From positions 1 to 34,814 of the forward strand of contig JAFZPH010000002.1 in assembly GCA_017550405.1 (NCBI GenBank): a stretch of DNA of 34,814 nt, read 5' to 3'. The DNA comes from Bacteroidales bacterium. Its GTDB lineage: Bacteria > Bacteroidota > Bacteroidia > Bacteroidales > P3. Below are positions 15,899 to 25,852 of this stretch, piece by piece. A program made the translations under genes and the position numbers. Under the pieces are notes generated by a model. That model made no database searches. It saw only the letters and a program-made list of their open reading frames with translations, and had not been told where the DNA came from. The first letter of the stretch is position 1; each line of letters opens with the position of its first letter.

Positions 15899-18505
15899 AT
15901 GACCAGCAACGAAATCCGCAGCCAGTTTCTGAAATTCTTCGAGAGCAAAGCCCACCACATCGTGCCTTCCGCTCCCATGGTGATCAAGAACGACCCCACC
16001 CTCATGTTCACCAATGCCGGCATGAACCAGTTCAAGGACATCTTCCTTGGCAACGCCGACGCCCCCTACCCCCGTGCCTGCGATGCGCAGAAATGTCTCC
16101 GCGTCAGCGGCAAGCACAACGACCTGGAGGAAGTGGGCCACGACACCTACCACCACACCATGTTCGAGATGTTGGGCAACTGGTCGTTTGGCGACTATTT
16201 CAAACGCGAGGCTATCGCCTACGGATGGGAATTCCTGACTGAGGTGATGCATATCGACAAGCGCAACCTGTACGTCACAGTGTTTGGCGGCGATGAAACC
16301 GACGGCCTGGAGATGGACACGGAGGCCTATGACTACTGGAAAGAACACATCGACGAAAGCCGCATTCTGAAAGGTTCGAAGAAGGACAATTTCTGGGAGA
16401 TGGGCGAGCAAGGTCCCTGCGGCCCGTGCAGCGAGATACATATCGATTTGCGCGACGAGGCTGAGAAGCAGCTTGTGCCCGGGCATGAACTGGTGAACAA
16501 GGACAACCCCTTGGTCATTGAGATATGGAACCTCGTATTCATGCAGTACAACCGTCTGGCAAACGGCACCCTTGAACCCCTCAAGGCCAAACATATCGAC
16601 ACCGGAATGGGTTTCGAGCGCCTTTGCATGGTGATGCAGGGCAAGAAGTCCAACTACGACACCGACGTCTTCCAGCCCCTTATCCAGCATATTGCCCGAC
16701 TGGCAGGACGCACCTACGGGCAGGAGAACCAGGCCGATATTGCCATGCGCGTGATAGCCGACCACCTGCGTGCCGTGAGTTTCAGTATCGCTGACGGCCA
16801 GCTGCCCGGCAACGCCAAGGCTGGCTACGTGATACGCCGTATCCTGCGCCGTGCTGTGCGCTACGGCTACACTTTCCTCGGATTCAAAGAGCCGTTCATG
16901 AACACCCTTGTCGACACACTGGTGAACCAGATGGGCGGCCAATACCCTGAACTGGTCAAACAGCAACAGCTTATCCAGCGCATCATCCTTGAGGAAGAGC
17001 AGTCGTTCCTCAAGACGCTTGCAGGCGGAATCAAACGTTTCGACGACTATATCGCCTCCCATGCCACCGGCAACAACAAAACCATCGACGGGGCGTTTGC
17101 TTTCGAACTTTTCGACACCTATGGTTTCCCGGTCGACCTCACACAGCTCATGGCCGCCGAGCAGGGCTGGACTGTCGACATGGAAGGATTCCAACAAGGC
17201 CTGACGGAACAGAAAAACCGCTCGCGTGCTGCCGCGACCGTGGAGAACGACGACTGGGTGGAGCTGATGCCCAACGTAAACCAGGAGTTTATCGGTTACG
17301 ACGAGCTTGCTGCCGAGGTTCACATCACCCGCTACCGTCATGTGAAAGTGAAGGACAAGGAGTTTTACCATCTGGTTTTCGACCGCACACCATTCTATGG
17401 CGAGAGCGGCGGACAGGTGGGCGACCAGGGTACCCTCACCCACTCTACAGGCGAAACGGTGCCAGTGGTCAACACCAAAAAAGAGAACAACCTTATCATC
17501 CATATCGTATCCAAGCTGCCCGAGCATCTTGACCAGCCCTATAAGGCCGAGGTCGACAAGTGCCGCCGCATCGCCATCCAGTGCAACCATTCGGCCACCC
17601 ACTTGCTGCACAAAGCCCTGCGCAATGTGCTCGGCACCCATGTTGAGCAGAAAGGCTCGAGTGTCGACGACCAACGTCTGCGTTTCGACTTCTCGCATTT
17701 CGCCAAACTCACCCACGAGGAGATACGCGAGGTGGAGAAGCAGGTCAATATCGACATCCGCCGCGCCATCGCGCTTGAGGAACACCGCGCCATGCCCATC
17801 GACGAGGCCCGCAAGCTTGGAGCCATGGCACTCTTTGGCGAGAAATACGGCGACAAGGTACGCGTGGTGAAGTTCGGCGACAGCGTGGAATTCTGCGGCG
17901 GTACCCACATCGACAACACAGGCCATATTGGTTCGTTCCGCATTGTGAGTGAAGGAGCCATTGCTGCCGGCATGCGCCGTATCGAAGCTGTCACAGGTGC
18001 TGCAGCCGAAAGCTACAACAACAACCTTCAGGACCAGCTCGACGCCCTCCGCGAACTGCTCAAGAGCCCCAAGGACCTGCTTGCCGCTGTTCAGCGTCTG
18101 CAGGACGATAATGCCGCGCTCCGTGCCGAGGTGGAGAAATACCAAAAGGAGCAGGCCAATGCCGTGAAACAGGAATTTGCCCGCCAGCTTGAGCAGGCGC
18201 CGCTGCTTGTCCGCCGGATGGACAGTGACCTCAGCCAACTGAAGGACGCCATGCTTGCCCTTGCAACACAGTATCCCGACATGGCTGTGGTGCTTGGCAG
18301 CGTATGCGCCGGCAAGCCCGCACTCCTTGTTGCGCTGGGCAAGAACCGTGTTGATGCAGGTCTCAACGCTGGAGCCATTGTCCGTGCCGCTGGTAAAGAG
18401 ATTCAAGGCGGCGGCGGCGGACAGCCCGCTTATGCAACTGCCGGCGGCAAGAATCCCGACGGCCTCGACGCTGCCCTGCACGTGGCAGAAGAGATGCTGA
18501 AATAA
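15899..18505 (+). CDS. alaS: alanyl-tRNA synthetase
   Basis: 868 residues, the normal length. It charges tRNA-Ala and edits mischarged Ser/Gly. Class II catalytic domain: FFESKAHHIVPSAPM, FTNAGMNQFKDIFLG, CLRVSGKHNDLEEVG and GMGFERL. The editing domain has the zinc ligands H564SATH568 and C666GGTH670. The C-Ala domain (about 700-868) contains a coiled coil and the Gly-rich GGGGGQPAYATAGG region. The ATG at 15899 begins MTSNEIRSQFLKFF as in homologues. Followed by a strong intrinsic terminator at 18531-18569. Confidence 0.98.
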   Translation: MTSNEIRSQFLKFFESKAHHIVPSAPMVIKNDPTLMFTNAGMNQFKDIFLGNADAPYPRACDAQKCLRVSGKHNDLEEVGHDTYHHTMFEMLGNWSFGDYFKREAIAYGWEFLTEVMHIDKRNLYVTVFGGDETDGLEMDTEAYDYWKEHIDESRILKGSKKDNFWEMGEQGPCGPCSEIHIDLRDEAEKQLVPGHELVNKDNPLVIEIWNLVFMQYNRLANGTLEPLKAKHIDTGMGFERLCMVMQGKKSNYDTDVFQPLIQHIARLAGRTYGQENQADIAMRVIADHLRAVSFSIADGQLPGNAKAGYVIRRILRRAVRYGYTFLGFKEPFMNTLVDTLVNQMGGQYPELVKQQQLIQRIILEEEQSFLKTLAGGIKRFDDYIASHATGNNKTIDGAFAFELFDTYGFPVDLTQLMAAEQGWTVDMEGFQQGLTEQKNRSRAAATVENDDWVELMPNVNQEFIGYDELAAEVHITRYRHVKVKDKEFYHLVFDRTPFYGESGGQVGDQGTLTHSTGETVPVVNTKKENNLIIHIVSKLPEHLDQPYKAEVDKCRRIAIQCNHSATHLLHKALRNVLGTHVEQKGSSVDDQRLRFDFSHFAKLTHEEIREVEKQVNIDIRRAIALEEHRAMPIDEARKLGAMALFGEKYGDKVRVVKFGDSVEFCGGTHIDNTGHIGSFRIVSEGAIAAGMRRIEAVTGAAAESYNNNLQDQLDALRELLKSPKDLLAAVQRLQDDNAALRAEVEKYQKEQANAVKQEFARQLEQAPLLVRRMDSDLSQLKDAMLALATQYPDMAVVLGSVCAGKPALLVALGKNRVDAGLNAGAIVRAAGKEIQGGGGGQPAYATAGGKNPDGLDAALHVAEEMLK

Positions 18506-18530
18506 CAAACGCAGTTACTGATTTCATATA

Positions 18531-18569
18531 CCCTCGGTAGGAACACACTCCCTACCGGGGGTTTTGTTT
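18531..18569 (+). terminator. strong intrinsic terminator after alaS
   Basis: CCCTCGGTAGG (18531-18541) and CCTACCGGGGG (18551-18561) make an 11-bp GC-rich stem (one G-U) with a 9-base loop, followed by TTTTGTTT. It ends the GroES-like/alaS unit. Confidence 0.9.
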
Positions 18570-18691
18570 GCTGAATGGTTAATCCGGATAGGGTATCTTA
18601 GGCATGCCTTTTTGAGCGGTTCTGACAGGTACTAGACATTATTTAATGTAATCATAGGCAGGCGATTTTATGCATTGTGAGATTTTTTTTG

Positions 18692-18699
18692 TATCTTTG
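18692..18699 (+). promoter_or_regulatory. -7 element for the GWxTD/acyltransferase/gltX run
   Basis: TATCTTTG on the plus strand fits TAnnTTTG. The leader to the ATG at 18807 is about 100 bases. A -33 TTTG at the right spacing is not evident. Confidence 0.6.
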
Positions 18700-18806
18700 C
18701 AGTTGGTTTAGAATGTCCAAAATATACGGCCCACCATGTTATTTGCATGCAAACCAGAACATTACGGACACTCTATATTGGTTATGAAAATACAATTAAT
18801 AAAGAT

Positions 18807-20324
18807 ATGAAGAAAATTGCATTGATGTTCATGGCTCTATCAATGGCCGTGTCGGGATTAATGGCACAGCCACAATTGTCGGCCCTGTTCGGCTATTCCG
18901 TCTTTTATCTGCCTGAGAGCAACCAGCCCTATGTGGAGACTTATCTGCGTTTCGATGCTTGGAGCCTCTTCTTTGCCCAAGAGGAGCAGGACAGATACCG
19001 CGCAACGGTGGAGGTGACGCTGGTCGCCCGCAAAGGGGATACGGTGGCTTATGTGAAGAAGTACGACCTTCATAGCCCATATACCAACAGCGTTACAGCG
19101 ACTAACTTCACATTTTTCGACCTTCAGCGTTTCGGTCTGTCCAATGGCATCTACGACCTCGAACTGAGTTTACGAGACAAGGGGGTCGACGACGAGCCCG
19201 TTGTGATACAAGACAAACTGATTGTCTATTATCCCAAGAATGCCCCCTCGATGTCGAGCATTCAGATGATGGAGTCGGCAACACCCACCACGACGGAGAA
19301 CATGCTGTCGCGCAACGGATACGACATGGTGCCGTACATCGACGACTTCATGCCCGCATCCGTGTCGACGCTCCACCCCTACTTCGAATTGTACAACATG
19401 GACAAGGAAATCGGGGACAATACCTACACCGTCAATGTCTATCTCGAACAGAAAGAGAACGGGAGGAGAATCACCAATGTGGGAGAAACACGCCAGGGCA
19501 AAGGTTCCTCCGGCACCAAACCCTACTACACTACCATAGACATGAGCCAGGTACCTTCGGGCAATTACAACATAGTGGTGGAGGTGAGCAACGACAATGG
19601 CGACCCCTTGTTCAAGAAAGATGTGACTGTGATGCGTTCGAACCCCATCGTGACGAATGCCCAAGTCACCGAGACCGAAGTGGCCACCTCGTTCGCAGGA
19701 CTTATCACCGAAGAGAAAACCCTTAACTACTACCTCGATGCCCTGTATCCTGTGTCGTCGGCAGTTGAGGTGGACCAAGTCCGCAACCTCATCAATCAAC
19801 AGGACATGAAGAGCAAGCAGACTTTCCTTTACCGTTTCTGGAAAAGCCGCAACCCCATCGACCCCGAAGGGGAATGGAACAAATATCTCACCAGGATGAA
19901 ATATGTGGAGGAACATTTCACCTACCCCCTCACACCGGGTTACCGCACCGACATGGGCCGTGTATACCTCCAGTACGGTCCTCCCGACTTTGTCCGCGAC
20001 GAGAAGAACTTTGTGGGTGCTTTAAACAATGTGAAATGGTCCCAGCGTATCTCCACCACATCTTACGGCGAAGGCGAGCATGTCAACGAAGGACTGATTT
20101 ACTATCTGCCGTATCAGCTCTGGCGCTACAATCTGATACCGGGAGACTACAACAACCGCGTCTTCATTTTCTGGGACGAGTTCCGCAGTGGATACTACCG
20201 GTTGCTCAACTCAAATGCCATGGGAGAGGTGACCACACCCGGGTGGGAACGCATGTTGAGCCGTTACACCATGGAAGAAGGTGCTTTGGGCGAAGTGGGA
20301 ATGCAGTTTAGACGAGGCTATTAA
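18807..20324 (+). CDS. GWxTD domain-containing secreted protein
   Basis: 505 residues from the ATG at 18807 (MKKIALMFMALSM), with a signal peptide of about 20 residues (LMA-Q). Residues 25-300 are beta-rich (Ig-like strands). The GWxTD domain (about 320-430) contains FLYRFWKSRNPIDPEGEWNKY, YVEEHFT and the YRTDMGRVYLQYGPPD motif that names the family. The function is not established; such proteins occur across Bacteroidota and Acidobacteriota envelopes. The stop is 2 bases before the TTG start of the acyltransferase gene, so translation is probably coupled. It is the first gene of an envelope-related plus-strand run. Confidence 0.88.
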   Translation: MKKIALMFMALSMAVSGLMAQPQLSALFGYSVFYLPESNQPYVETYLRFDAWSLFFAQEEQDRYRATVEVTLVARKGDTVAYVKKYDLHSPYTNSVTATNFTFFDLQRFGLSNGIYDLELSLRDKGVDDEPVVIQDKLIVYYPKNAPSMSSIQMMESATPTTTENMLSRNGYDMVPYIDDFMPASVSTLHPYFELYNMDKEIGDNTYTVNVYLEQKENGRRITNVGETRQGKGSSGTKPYYTTIDMSQVPSGNYNIVVEVSNDNGDPLFKKDVTVMRSNPIVTNAQVTETEVATSFAGLITEEKTLNYYLDALYPVSSAVEVDQVRNLINQQDMKSKQTFLYRFWKSRNPIDPEGEWNKYLTRMKYVEEHFTYPLTPGYRTDMGRVYLQYGPPDFVRDEKNFVGALNNVKWSQRISTTSYGEGEHVNEGLIYYLPYQLWRYNLIPGDYNNRVFIFWDEFRSGYYRLLNSNAMGEVTTPGWERMLSRYTMEEGALGEVGMQFRRGY

Positions 20325-20326
20325 GA

Positions 20327-21190
20327 TTGAACAGGCTACTCTCAGACATATTATTCTTTATCGCTTACCACCTGTTGCGTTACCGACGGGGGGTGACAAG
20401 GACCAATCTGTCCAAGGCCTACCCTACCCTCAGCGATGGGGAACGCTCCCGGATAGAAAAAGCCTACTACCACCACATCTGCGACCTCCTTCTGGAAGGA
20501 ATCTATAATCTCTACGCCAAACCCCAGAGCATCATGAAACGCTATCGTTTCGTGAACCGCGAGGTGGTCAACCGCTACTACCAGCGGGGACAAAGCGTGG
20601 TGCTGATGTCGGCACACTACAACAACTGGGAGTACATGATTACTTCGCTCAACTACCAGCTCATGCACCATGGGGTGGGTGTAGGAAAGCCCCTACAGGA
20701 CAAAGCTGTAGCCTCCTACATCACTCGTCGCCGAGGCCGTTACGGCACCGAGATTGTCGACCAGTTCACTGTGCGTCAAACAATGGAATACTATCACCTT
20801 CACCATGTTCCTGTGGCCTACATGATGCTCAGCGACCAGTCGCCCAACGATGTCCACAAGTCGTTCTGGACGATGTTCATGAACCAGGAGACTCCTTTCC
20901 TCTACGGTGCTGAATACTTTGCCCGGAAATACAACATGCCGGTGTTATACTACGATGTGACCAAGGTCAAGCGCGGATACTACGAGGTGCGCTTCACGCC
21001 CCTGTGCGAGAATCCCAGCGAAGTGCCTCAATACACCATCACGTCGCGATACATTAAGATGCTCAAAGAGACTATCGACCGACACCCTGAATACTGGCTG
21101 TGGTCTCACCGCCGCTGGAAACGCACCCGACCCGAAGGGATGGAGCTACACTCTTACACCCAACTCTCCTCAAATACCGAACAACAATAA
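20327..21190 (+). CDS. lipid A-type acyltransferase (LpxL/HtrB family)
   Basis: 287 residues. It matches the LpxL/HtrB lysophospholipid acyltransferase family: LRYRRGVTRTNLSKAYP near the N-terminus, the catalytic-type motif SAHYNNWEYM (His-x4-Trp/Glu pattern) and MMLSDQSPNDVHKSFWTMF, and a basic C-terminal WSHRRWKRTRP. It would add a secondary acyl chain to lipid A at the inner membrane. The start is a TTG at 20327, 2 bases after the preceding stop; a TAG in frame at 20309-20311 rules out a longer form. Homologues usually have an extra N-terminal hydrophobic helix of about 25 residues that this copy lacks, so only RLLSDILFFIAYHLL remains as anchor. Confidence 0.87.
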   Translation: MNRLLSDILFFIAYHLLRYRRGVTRTNLSKAYPTLSDGERSRIEKAYYHHICDLLLEGIYNLYAKPQSIMKRYRFVNREVVNRYYQRGQSVVLMSAHYNNWEYMITSLNYQLMHHGVGVGKPLQDKAVASYITRRRGRYGTEIVDQFTVRQTMEYYHLHHVPVAYMMLSDQSPNDVHKSFWTMFMNQETPFLYGAEYFARKYNMPVLYYDVTKVKRGYYEVRFTPLCENPSEVPQYTITSRYIKMLKETIDRHPEYWLWSHRRWKRTRPEGMELHSYTQLSSNTEQQ

Positions 21191-21206
21191 ACATGACTAC
21201 AACAAG

Positions 21207-22223
21207 ATGACTACCGCCGTTGTAATACTGAACTGGAACGGAAAGAAAATGCTGGAGCGTTTTCTTCCCTCGGTGACGGCCTACACTACCGGCGACAACG
21301 AAGTGATTATTGCCGACAACGGCTCCACCGACGACTCCCTCGATTTCGTCCGCAGCCATTACCCCGGCCTTCGTATCATTGAACTGGACAAGAACTACGG
21401 CTTTGCCGAAGGCTACAACCGTGCCCTCAGCCAAGTGGATGCCGACTACTACGTTCTGCTGAACGACGACGTTGAAGTGACTCCCGGTTGGATTGAGCCT
21501 GTCATTGCGCAGATGCAGCAACACCCCGGCACTGCCATCTGCCAGCCCAAGCTGCTGATGTACGACCAGCGCGACACCTTCGAGTACGCCGGCGGAGCTG
21601 GAGGATTCCTCGACAAATACGGCTACCCCTTCTGCCGTGGCAGGATGTTCACCACCCTCGAGAAAGACCACGGCCAGTACGACAATCCCTGCGAGATTTT
21701 TTGGGCTTCGGGGGCTGCAATGTTTGTCCGTTCCGATGTTTGGAAACAGCTGGGTGGTCTCGACAACGATTTCTTTGCCCACATGGAGGAAATCGACTTC
21801 TGCTGGAGGGCAAAGAATGCTGGCTACCCTGTCGAGTATTGCCCCCAATCCACTGTATACCATGTAGGCGGCGGCACCCTGCCTAAGTCCAACCCCCGGA
21901 AGACATACCTCAATTTCCGCAACAACATGGCCCTGCTATACAAGAATCTGCATCAAAGCCGACTCGCATGGGTCTTGTTCTGCCGAATCATTCTCGACTA
22001 CGTGGCCGCCTTCAAATTCCTTCTCGAACGCAAACCCAAGGAGTTCGGTGCCGTAGTGAAAGCACACAAGGCTTTCTATAAGTGGATACCCTCACTCAAA
22101 GCCAAACGCAAGAGTCTTAAGCAACAGAAGCGCGTATCAGGGCTGTATCCCGGCCGTCTCCTCATCGACTACTACCTGCTGCGCAAAAAGAGATTCTCCG
22201 ACCTCAATTCAACGACCTTTTAG
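21207..22223 (+). CDS. family 2 glycosyltransferase (rhamnosyltransferase-like)
   Basis: 338 residues. GT-A fold with [42 protein letters not shown] and the metal-binding [11 protein letters not shown]. The catalytic-base region is [18 protein letters not shown] (ED motif) followed by VYHVGGGT. The C-terminus is basic with a hydrophobic stretch ([16 protein letters not shown]), suggesting membrane association. Substrate unknown; envelope polysaccharide synthesis is likely from the neighbours. The start at 21207 is preceded by a 5-codon ATG...TGA at 21194-21211 whose stop overlaps it; the first codons of both begin ATGACTAC. 16 bases after the acyltransferase gene. Confidence 0.93.
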   Translation: MTTAVVILNWNGKKMLERFLPSVTAYTTGDNEVIIADNGSTDDSLDFVRSHYPGLRIIELDKNYGFAEGYNRALSQVDADYYVLLNDDVEVTPGWIEPVIAQMQQHPGTAICQPKLLMYDQRDTFEYAGGAGGFLDKYGYPFCRGRMFTTLEKDHGQYDNPCEIFWASGAAMFVRSDVWKQLGGLDNDFFAHMEEIDFCWRAKNAGYPVEYCPQSTVYHVGGGTLPKSNPRKTYLNFRNNMALLYKNLHQSRLAWVLFCRIILDYVAAFKFLLERKPKEFGAVVKAHKAFYKWIPSLKAKRKSLKQQKRVSGLYPGRLLIDYYLLRKKRFSDLNSTTF

Positions 22224-22254
22224 ACGAAATAACAATAAACTCCAATATATCACA

Positions 22255-23787
22255 ATGAGAAAAGTACGAGTTCGTTTTGCCCCAAGTCCCACAGGCCCGC
22301 TCCACATAGGCGGCGTAAGGACTGCTTTGTATAACTATCTATTCGCTCGCCAGAACGGCGGTGACATGATTCTGCGTATCGAAGACACCGACCAGACCCG
22401 CTTTGTGCCGGGTGCCGAAGACTATATCATCGAGGCACTCGACTGGCTGGGCATCAAATTCGACGAGGGTGTCCACCTCGGTGGCAACTATGGCCCCTAT
22501 CGCCAAAGCGACCGCAAGCCCCTCTACCGTCAATATGCCGACCAGCTCCTTCGCGATGGCTGGGCCTACTACGCCTTTGACCGTCCCGAAGCCCTCGACG
22601 CCAAACGCAAGGAATACGAGGCTCAGAAAAAGACCTTCCAATACGACTGCACCACCCGCGGCACCATGGAGAACAGTCTCTCCCTCCCTGCCGACGAGGT
22701 GACACGTCGCATCGATAGTGGCGAGCCCTATGTGGTGCGCTTCAAATTCCCCGAGGACCTCGACATCACCGTCCACGACCTCATCCGTGGCGATGTCACC
22801 ATGAACAGCCGACTCCTCGACGACAAGGTGCTTTTCAAATCCGACGGAATGCCCACCTACCATCTCGCCAACATCGTCGACGACCACCTCATGGAGGTGT
22901 CGCACGTCATCCGTGGCGAGGAATGGCTTCCCTCGGCGCCCCTCCACGTCATGCTCTACAAGGCCTTCGGATGGGAGGAGACCATGCCCCAGTTCGCCCA
23001 CCTGCCTCTGCTCCTCAAGCCCGACGGCAACGGCAAACTCAGCAAACGCGACGGCGACCGCCTCGGTTTCCCCGTCTTCCCTCTCGACTGGCACAACCCC
23101 GAGACCGGCGAAATTTCCAGCGGCTACCGCGAACGCGGCTACTTGCCCGAAGCTGTGGTCAACATGCTGGCCCTCCTCGGCTGGAATCCCGGCAACGACC
23201 AGGAACTCATGACCATGGACGAGTTGATCAAACTCTTCAGCATCGAGCATATCAGCAAGAGCGGTGCCAAATTCAACGTCGAAAAGGCCAAATGGTTCAA
23301 CCACGAATACCTCCAGAAGTGCTCCGACGAGCGCATCGCCGAGATGTTCCTGCCCCAGCTCAAAGAGCACGGCATCGATGCACCCATGGACTACGTTGTC
23401 AAAGTCTGCGGCATGATGAAGGAACGCATTTCCTTCCCCTCCGAACTGTGGGACCAGACGCATTACTTCTTCGTCGCCCCCACCGAATACGACCCCAAGG
23501 CCGTCGCCAAACGCTGGAAACCCGGCATGACCACCCACATGGCCAAGGTCATCGAAATCCTCAACACCGTCCCCTTTGAATATGACGCCATCCATCAAGC
23601 CCTGCTCGAAGACTATATCAAAGGCCACGAACTCAACATGGGACAAATCATGAACTCCCTGCGCCTCGCCGTTGTAGGCACCACCGTCGGTCCCGACATG
23701 CTCACCCTCGTCATGACCATCGGCAAAGAGGAGACCATCGCCCGCGTCCAGCGTGCCATCGACACCCTCGGCGAACCCCAAGAATAA
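22255..23787 (+). CDS. gltX: glutamyl-tRNA synthetase
   Basis: 510 residues, discriminating-type GluRS. Class I HIGH motif as PLHIGG (H17), and KMSKS-type motif as K261-L-S-K-R. The binding segment RIEDTDQTR and GEEWLPSAP are intact. The C-terminal anticodon-binding domain covers about 330-510. Full length for the family. It charges tRNA-Glu. It sits in a run of envelope genes (31 bases after the GT2 gene, 56 before the OmpH-like gene), which is a genomic arrangement rather than a functional link. Confidence 0.98.
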   Translation: MRKVRVRFAPSPTGPLHIGGVRTALYNYLFARQNGGDMILRIEDTDQTRFVPGAEDYIIEALDWLGIKFDEGVHLGGNYGPYRQSDRKPLYRQYADQLLRDGWAYYAFDRPEALDAKRKEYEAQKKTFQYDCTTRGTMENSLSLPADEVTRRIDSGEPYVVRFKFPEDLDITVHDLIRGDVTMNSRLLDDKVLFKSDGMPTYHLANIVDDHLMEVSHVIRGEEWLPSAPLHVMLYKAFGWEETMPQFAHLPLLLKPDGNGKLSKRDGDRLGFPVFPLDWHNPETGEISSGYRERGYLPEAVVNMLALLGWNPGNDQELMTMDELIKLFSIEHISKSGAKFNVEKAKWFNHEYLQKCSDERIAEMFLPQLKEHGIDAPMDYVVKVCGMMKERISFPSELWDQTHYFFVAPTEYDPKAVAKRWKPGMTTHMAKVIEILNTVPFEYDAIHQALLEDYIKGHELNMGQIMNSLRLAVVGTTVGPDMLTLVMTIGKEETIARVQRAIDTLGEPQE

Positions 23788-23843
23788 AAAAAGTATCAGA
23801 CCACTCCGATTATTCAGATTATTCAGAAAAATAAAAAAAAACA

Positions 23844-24641
23844 ATGGAAATCAATCAAGATCTCAACAAACCCGTCGATGACAACTCCATCGACACCATC
23901 GAAATGAAAGAACCCCAAGAGCAACACCCTGCCAACCCCGAGCCGCTGCCTCAACCCGAAGCACCCGAAGCACAATCCGCTGTCGAGAACAGCACCTGTG
24001 ACAGCAAAAAGAAATGCTGCCACACCGGCATCCTTGTCTGCAACATCATCCTGCTCATCGGCCTCATCCTGCTCTATATCTTCCACTTCACCGGTTTTGG
24101 CGTCAAAACAAAGTACAACCCCAACGCCACCGCTCCCGTAGTGGCCAAAGACGGCGTGCTGAAAGTTGCCTGCATCGACAGCGACACCCTCCTGGCCAAA
24201 TACCAGTATGCCATCGACCTCCAGGAAGAGCTCAACAAATACAAAGAGTCTCAGGAGAAGAACTACCAGCAGCAGGTTACCAAGTTCCAGAAGGACTACC
24301 AGACCTATCTGCAGACCGGCGAGAACATGACCCTCAGCCAGCAGCAGGCCACCGAGGCCGAGCTCAAGCAGCGTTCCGAGAAACTGAGTACCCTCGAGGC
24401 TGAGCTCACCCAGAAAGTTCTGCAGAAGCAGATGGATGCCAACATCGAGCTCCTTAACCGCATCTTTGCCTTCGTGCGCGAATACAATGCCGCCAACCAG
24501 CAGTTCGACATCATCATGCGCAAGACCTTCAACGACAGCCCCACCATGTACATGAATCCCGCCATGGACATCACCGACGAAATCATCGAAGGCCTCAACG
24601 AAGAATACAAATCCGTCAAGGGTAAGAAAGCCGCAAAGTAA
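23844..24641 (+). CDS. OmpH/Skp-like coiled-coil protein with an N-terminal membrane anchor
   Basis: 265 residues. An acidic Pro/Glu-rich cytoplasmic segment (1-52, with EPQEQHPANPEPLPQPEAPE) precedes a Cys-containing hydrophobic helix (about 56-80, ILVCNIILLIGLILLYIF). The rest is OmpH-like: KVACIDSDTLLAKYQYAIDLQEELNKY, then an extended coiled coil through about residue 220. In Skp/OmpH, such helices form tentacles that hold unfolded outer-membrane proteins; here an anchor replaces the signal peptide, so it would be an inner-membrane-tethered variant facing the periplasm. That is an inference from family likeness. Last gene of the run; the hairpin at 24651-24697 follows. Confidence 0.82.
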   Translation: MEINQDLNKPVDDNSIDTIEMKEPQEQHPANPEPLPQPEAPEAQSAVENSTCDSKKKCCHTGILVCNIILLIGLILLYIFHFTGFGVKTKYNPNATAPVVAKDGVLKVACIDSDTLLAKYQYAIDLQEELNKYKESQEKNYQQQVTKFQKDYQTYLQTGENMTLSQQQATEAELKQRSEKLSTLEAELTQKVLQKQMDANIELLNRIFAFVREYNAANQQFDIIMRKTFNDSPTMYMNPAMDITDEIIEGLNEEYKSVKGKKAAK

Positions 24642-24643
24642 AA

Positions 24644-24697
24644 TGAGAATTGAGAATTGAGAATTGGCTGCCACATTCTGACAATTCTCAATTCTCA
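24644..24697. terminator. heptamer-repeat hairpin between convergent genes (likely bidirectional terminator)
   Basis: Three tandem TGAGAAT heptamers (24644-24664) face two ATTCTCA heptamers (24684-24697). Arms 24651-24666 and 24682-24697 are perfect 16-bp complements around a 15-base loop. It lies between the convergent OmpH-like and ATPase genes. AT-rich sequence follows on the plus side. The same heptamer occurs at 29844-29898. Confidence 0.6.
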
Positions 24698-24702
24698 ATA
24701 AA

Positions 24703-25839
24703 TTATTTCTCTCGCCAATTCTGACATAGGACACCGTTAAACGTTGCACTCTCATCCCCGTCATACAACACAGTGGCATTCATCACCTTCTCCCCATATA
24801 GTTTCTTGAAATAGTCGAGTCCGGCTGCAAATTGCGAATTGTAGCGTTTTGCCGACTTGATTTCATATATATGCAACTGATCAAAAGTTTGCTCCTCTAT
24901 TAAGTCAACTTCCTTCTGAGAACTATCGCGATAGAAATACAAGTGGGGCGTACGTCCCCGATTGAAATAACGCTTATAGAACTCCGCCACCACCATATTC
25001 TCAAACAACGCACCACGCAAAGGATGTGTGGCAACCTGCGCTACATTCTCCAACCCCAACAAATAACATACCAACCCAACATCATAGAAGTATAGTTTGT
25101 GGGCTTTCACTATGCGCTTTCCAACATTGCGATAATATGGAGGCAATGTGAACGTGATATAAGAGGTATTCAAAATGCTCAGCCAGTTCTGCACCGTCTT
25201 CACGTCGATACCAATCTCATTGCTGACATGAGAGGCATTCATCTCGGTGGCAACGCGACTGGCCATTAATCTGACAAACTGTCGGAACAAGTCAAGGTCT
25301 TTGATGTTAATCAGCTGACGGAGGTCACGCTCTATATAGGTGCTATAATAGTTCGAATAAACGTCGTAAGGCTTCTTGCCGTCACCCCATACACCTGGAT
25401 AAAACCCTCCGTACAAGAGTTCATCCGTTGCATGGCTCGTACCAACTTCGGATACAGAGAGTGGCAGCAACATCAGCAATGCCGCCCTGCCAGCTAACGA
25501 CTGCGTGATGCGTTCCATCAAAGTGAAATTGTTACTCCCACTGAGTACGAAATGCAATGATTTGTCCTCATCCACAAGCACCTGTATATATGAAAATAGG
25601 TCAGGATACAGCTGTGCCTCGTCAACAATCATTCCCTCTTTGTTCTCCTTCAAAAATGATATGGGGTCGCGAACCAACAACTCTCTCGTATCAGGATTCT
25701 CCAAATTGACATATCTATAAGTTGGAAACGCCATTTTGCACAACGTAGTCTTTCCCGACTGCCTCGGACCAGTCAAAATAAGCACCTGAAAATCCGCAGC
25801 CAACCGCAACGCTTCGTTCTTTAATTCTCTATCTATCAT
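24703..25839 (-). CDS. AAA ATPase with DUF4143 domain
   Basis: 378 residues from the ATG at 25839; a TTG at 25881 would start inside the upstream inverted repeat. The N-terminal AAA_14 domain has Walker A GPRQSGKTT and Walker B GMIVDEAQ, followed by VLSGSNNFTLMERITQSLAGRA (sensor-like). The C-terminal DUF4143 region contains LFENMVVAEFYKRYF, PHLYFYRDSSQKEVDLIE and IYEIKSAKRYN, a PD-(D/E)xK-like nuclease-type core (D-x-IE-x-K). Members are common, often multicopy and horizontally spread in Bacteroidota; roles in defence or toxin systems have been suggested, with no proof here. The upstream promoter lies in a 19-bp inverted repeat. Confidence 0.88.
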   Translation of the reverse strand: MIDRELKNEALRLAADFQVLILTGPRQSGKTTLCKMAFPTYRYVNLENPDTRELLVRDPISFLKENKEGMIVDEAQLYPDLFSYIQVLVDEDKSLHFVLSGSNNFTLMERITQSLAGRAALLMLLPLSVSEVGTSHATDELLYGGFYPGVWGDGKKPYDVYSNYYSTYIERDLRQLINIKDLDLFRQFVRLMASRVATEMNASHVSNEIGIDVKTVQNWLSILNTSYITFTLPPYYRNVGKRIVKAHKLYFYDVGLVCYLLGLENVAQVATHPLRGALFENMVVAEFYKRYFNRGRTPHLYFYRDSSQKEVDLIEEQTFDQLHIYEIKSAKRYNSQFAAGLDYFKKLYGEKVMNATVLYDGDESATFNGVLCQNWREK

Positions 25840-25852
25840 AACATTATCATTT

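Noticed and set aside
15893..18508. 871-codon open frame on the minus strand across alaS
   Set aside because: It is the mirror image of alaS, whose GC-rich codons suppress stops on the other strand. The translation has no domain and alaS is complete and unmistakable.
22339..23844. 501-codon minus-strand frame across gltX
   Set aside because: Antisense shadow of a complete GluRS with intact HIGH and KMSKS-type motifs.
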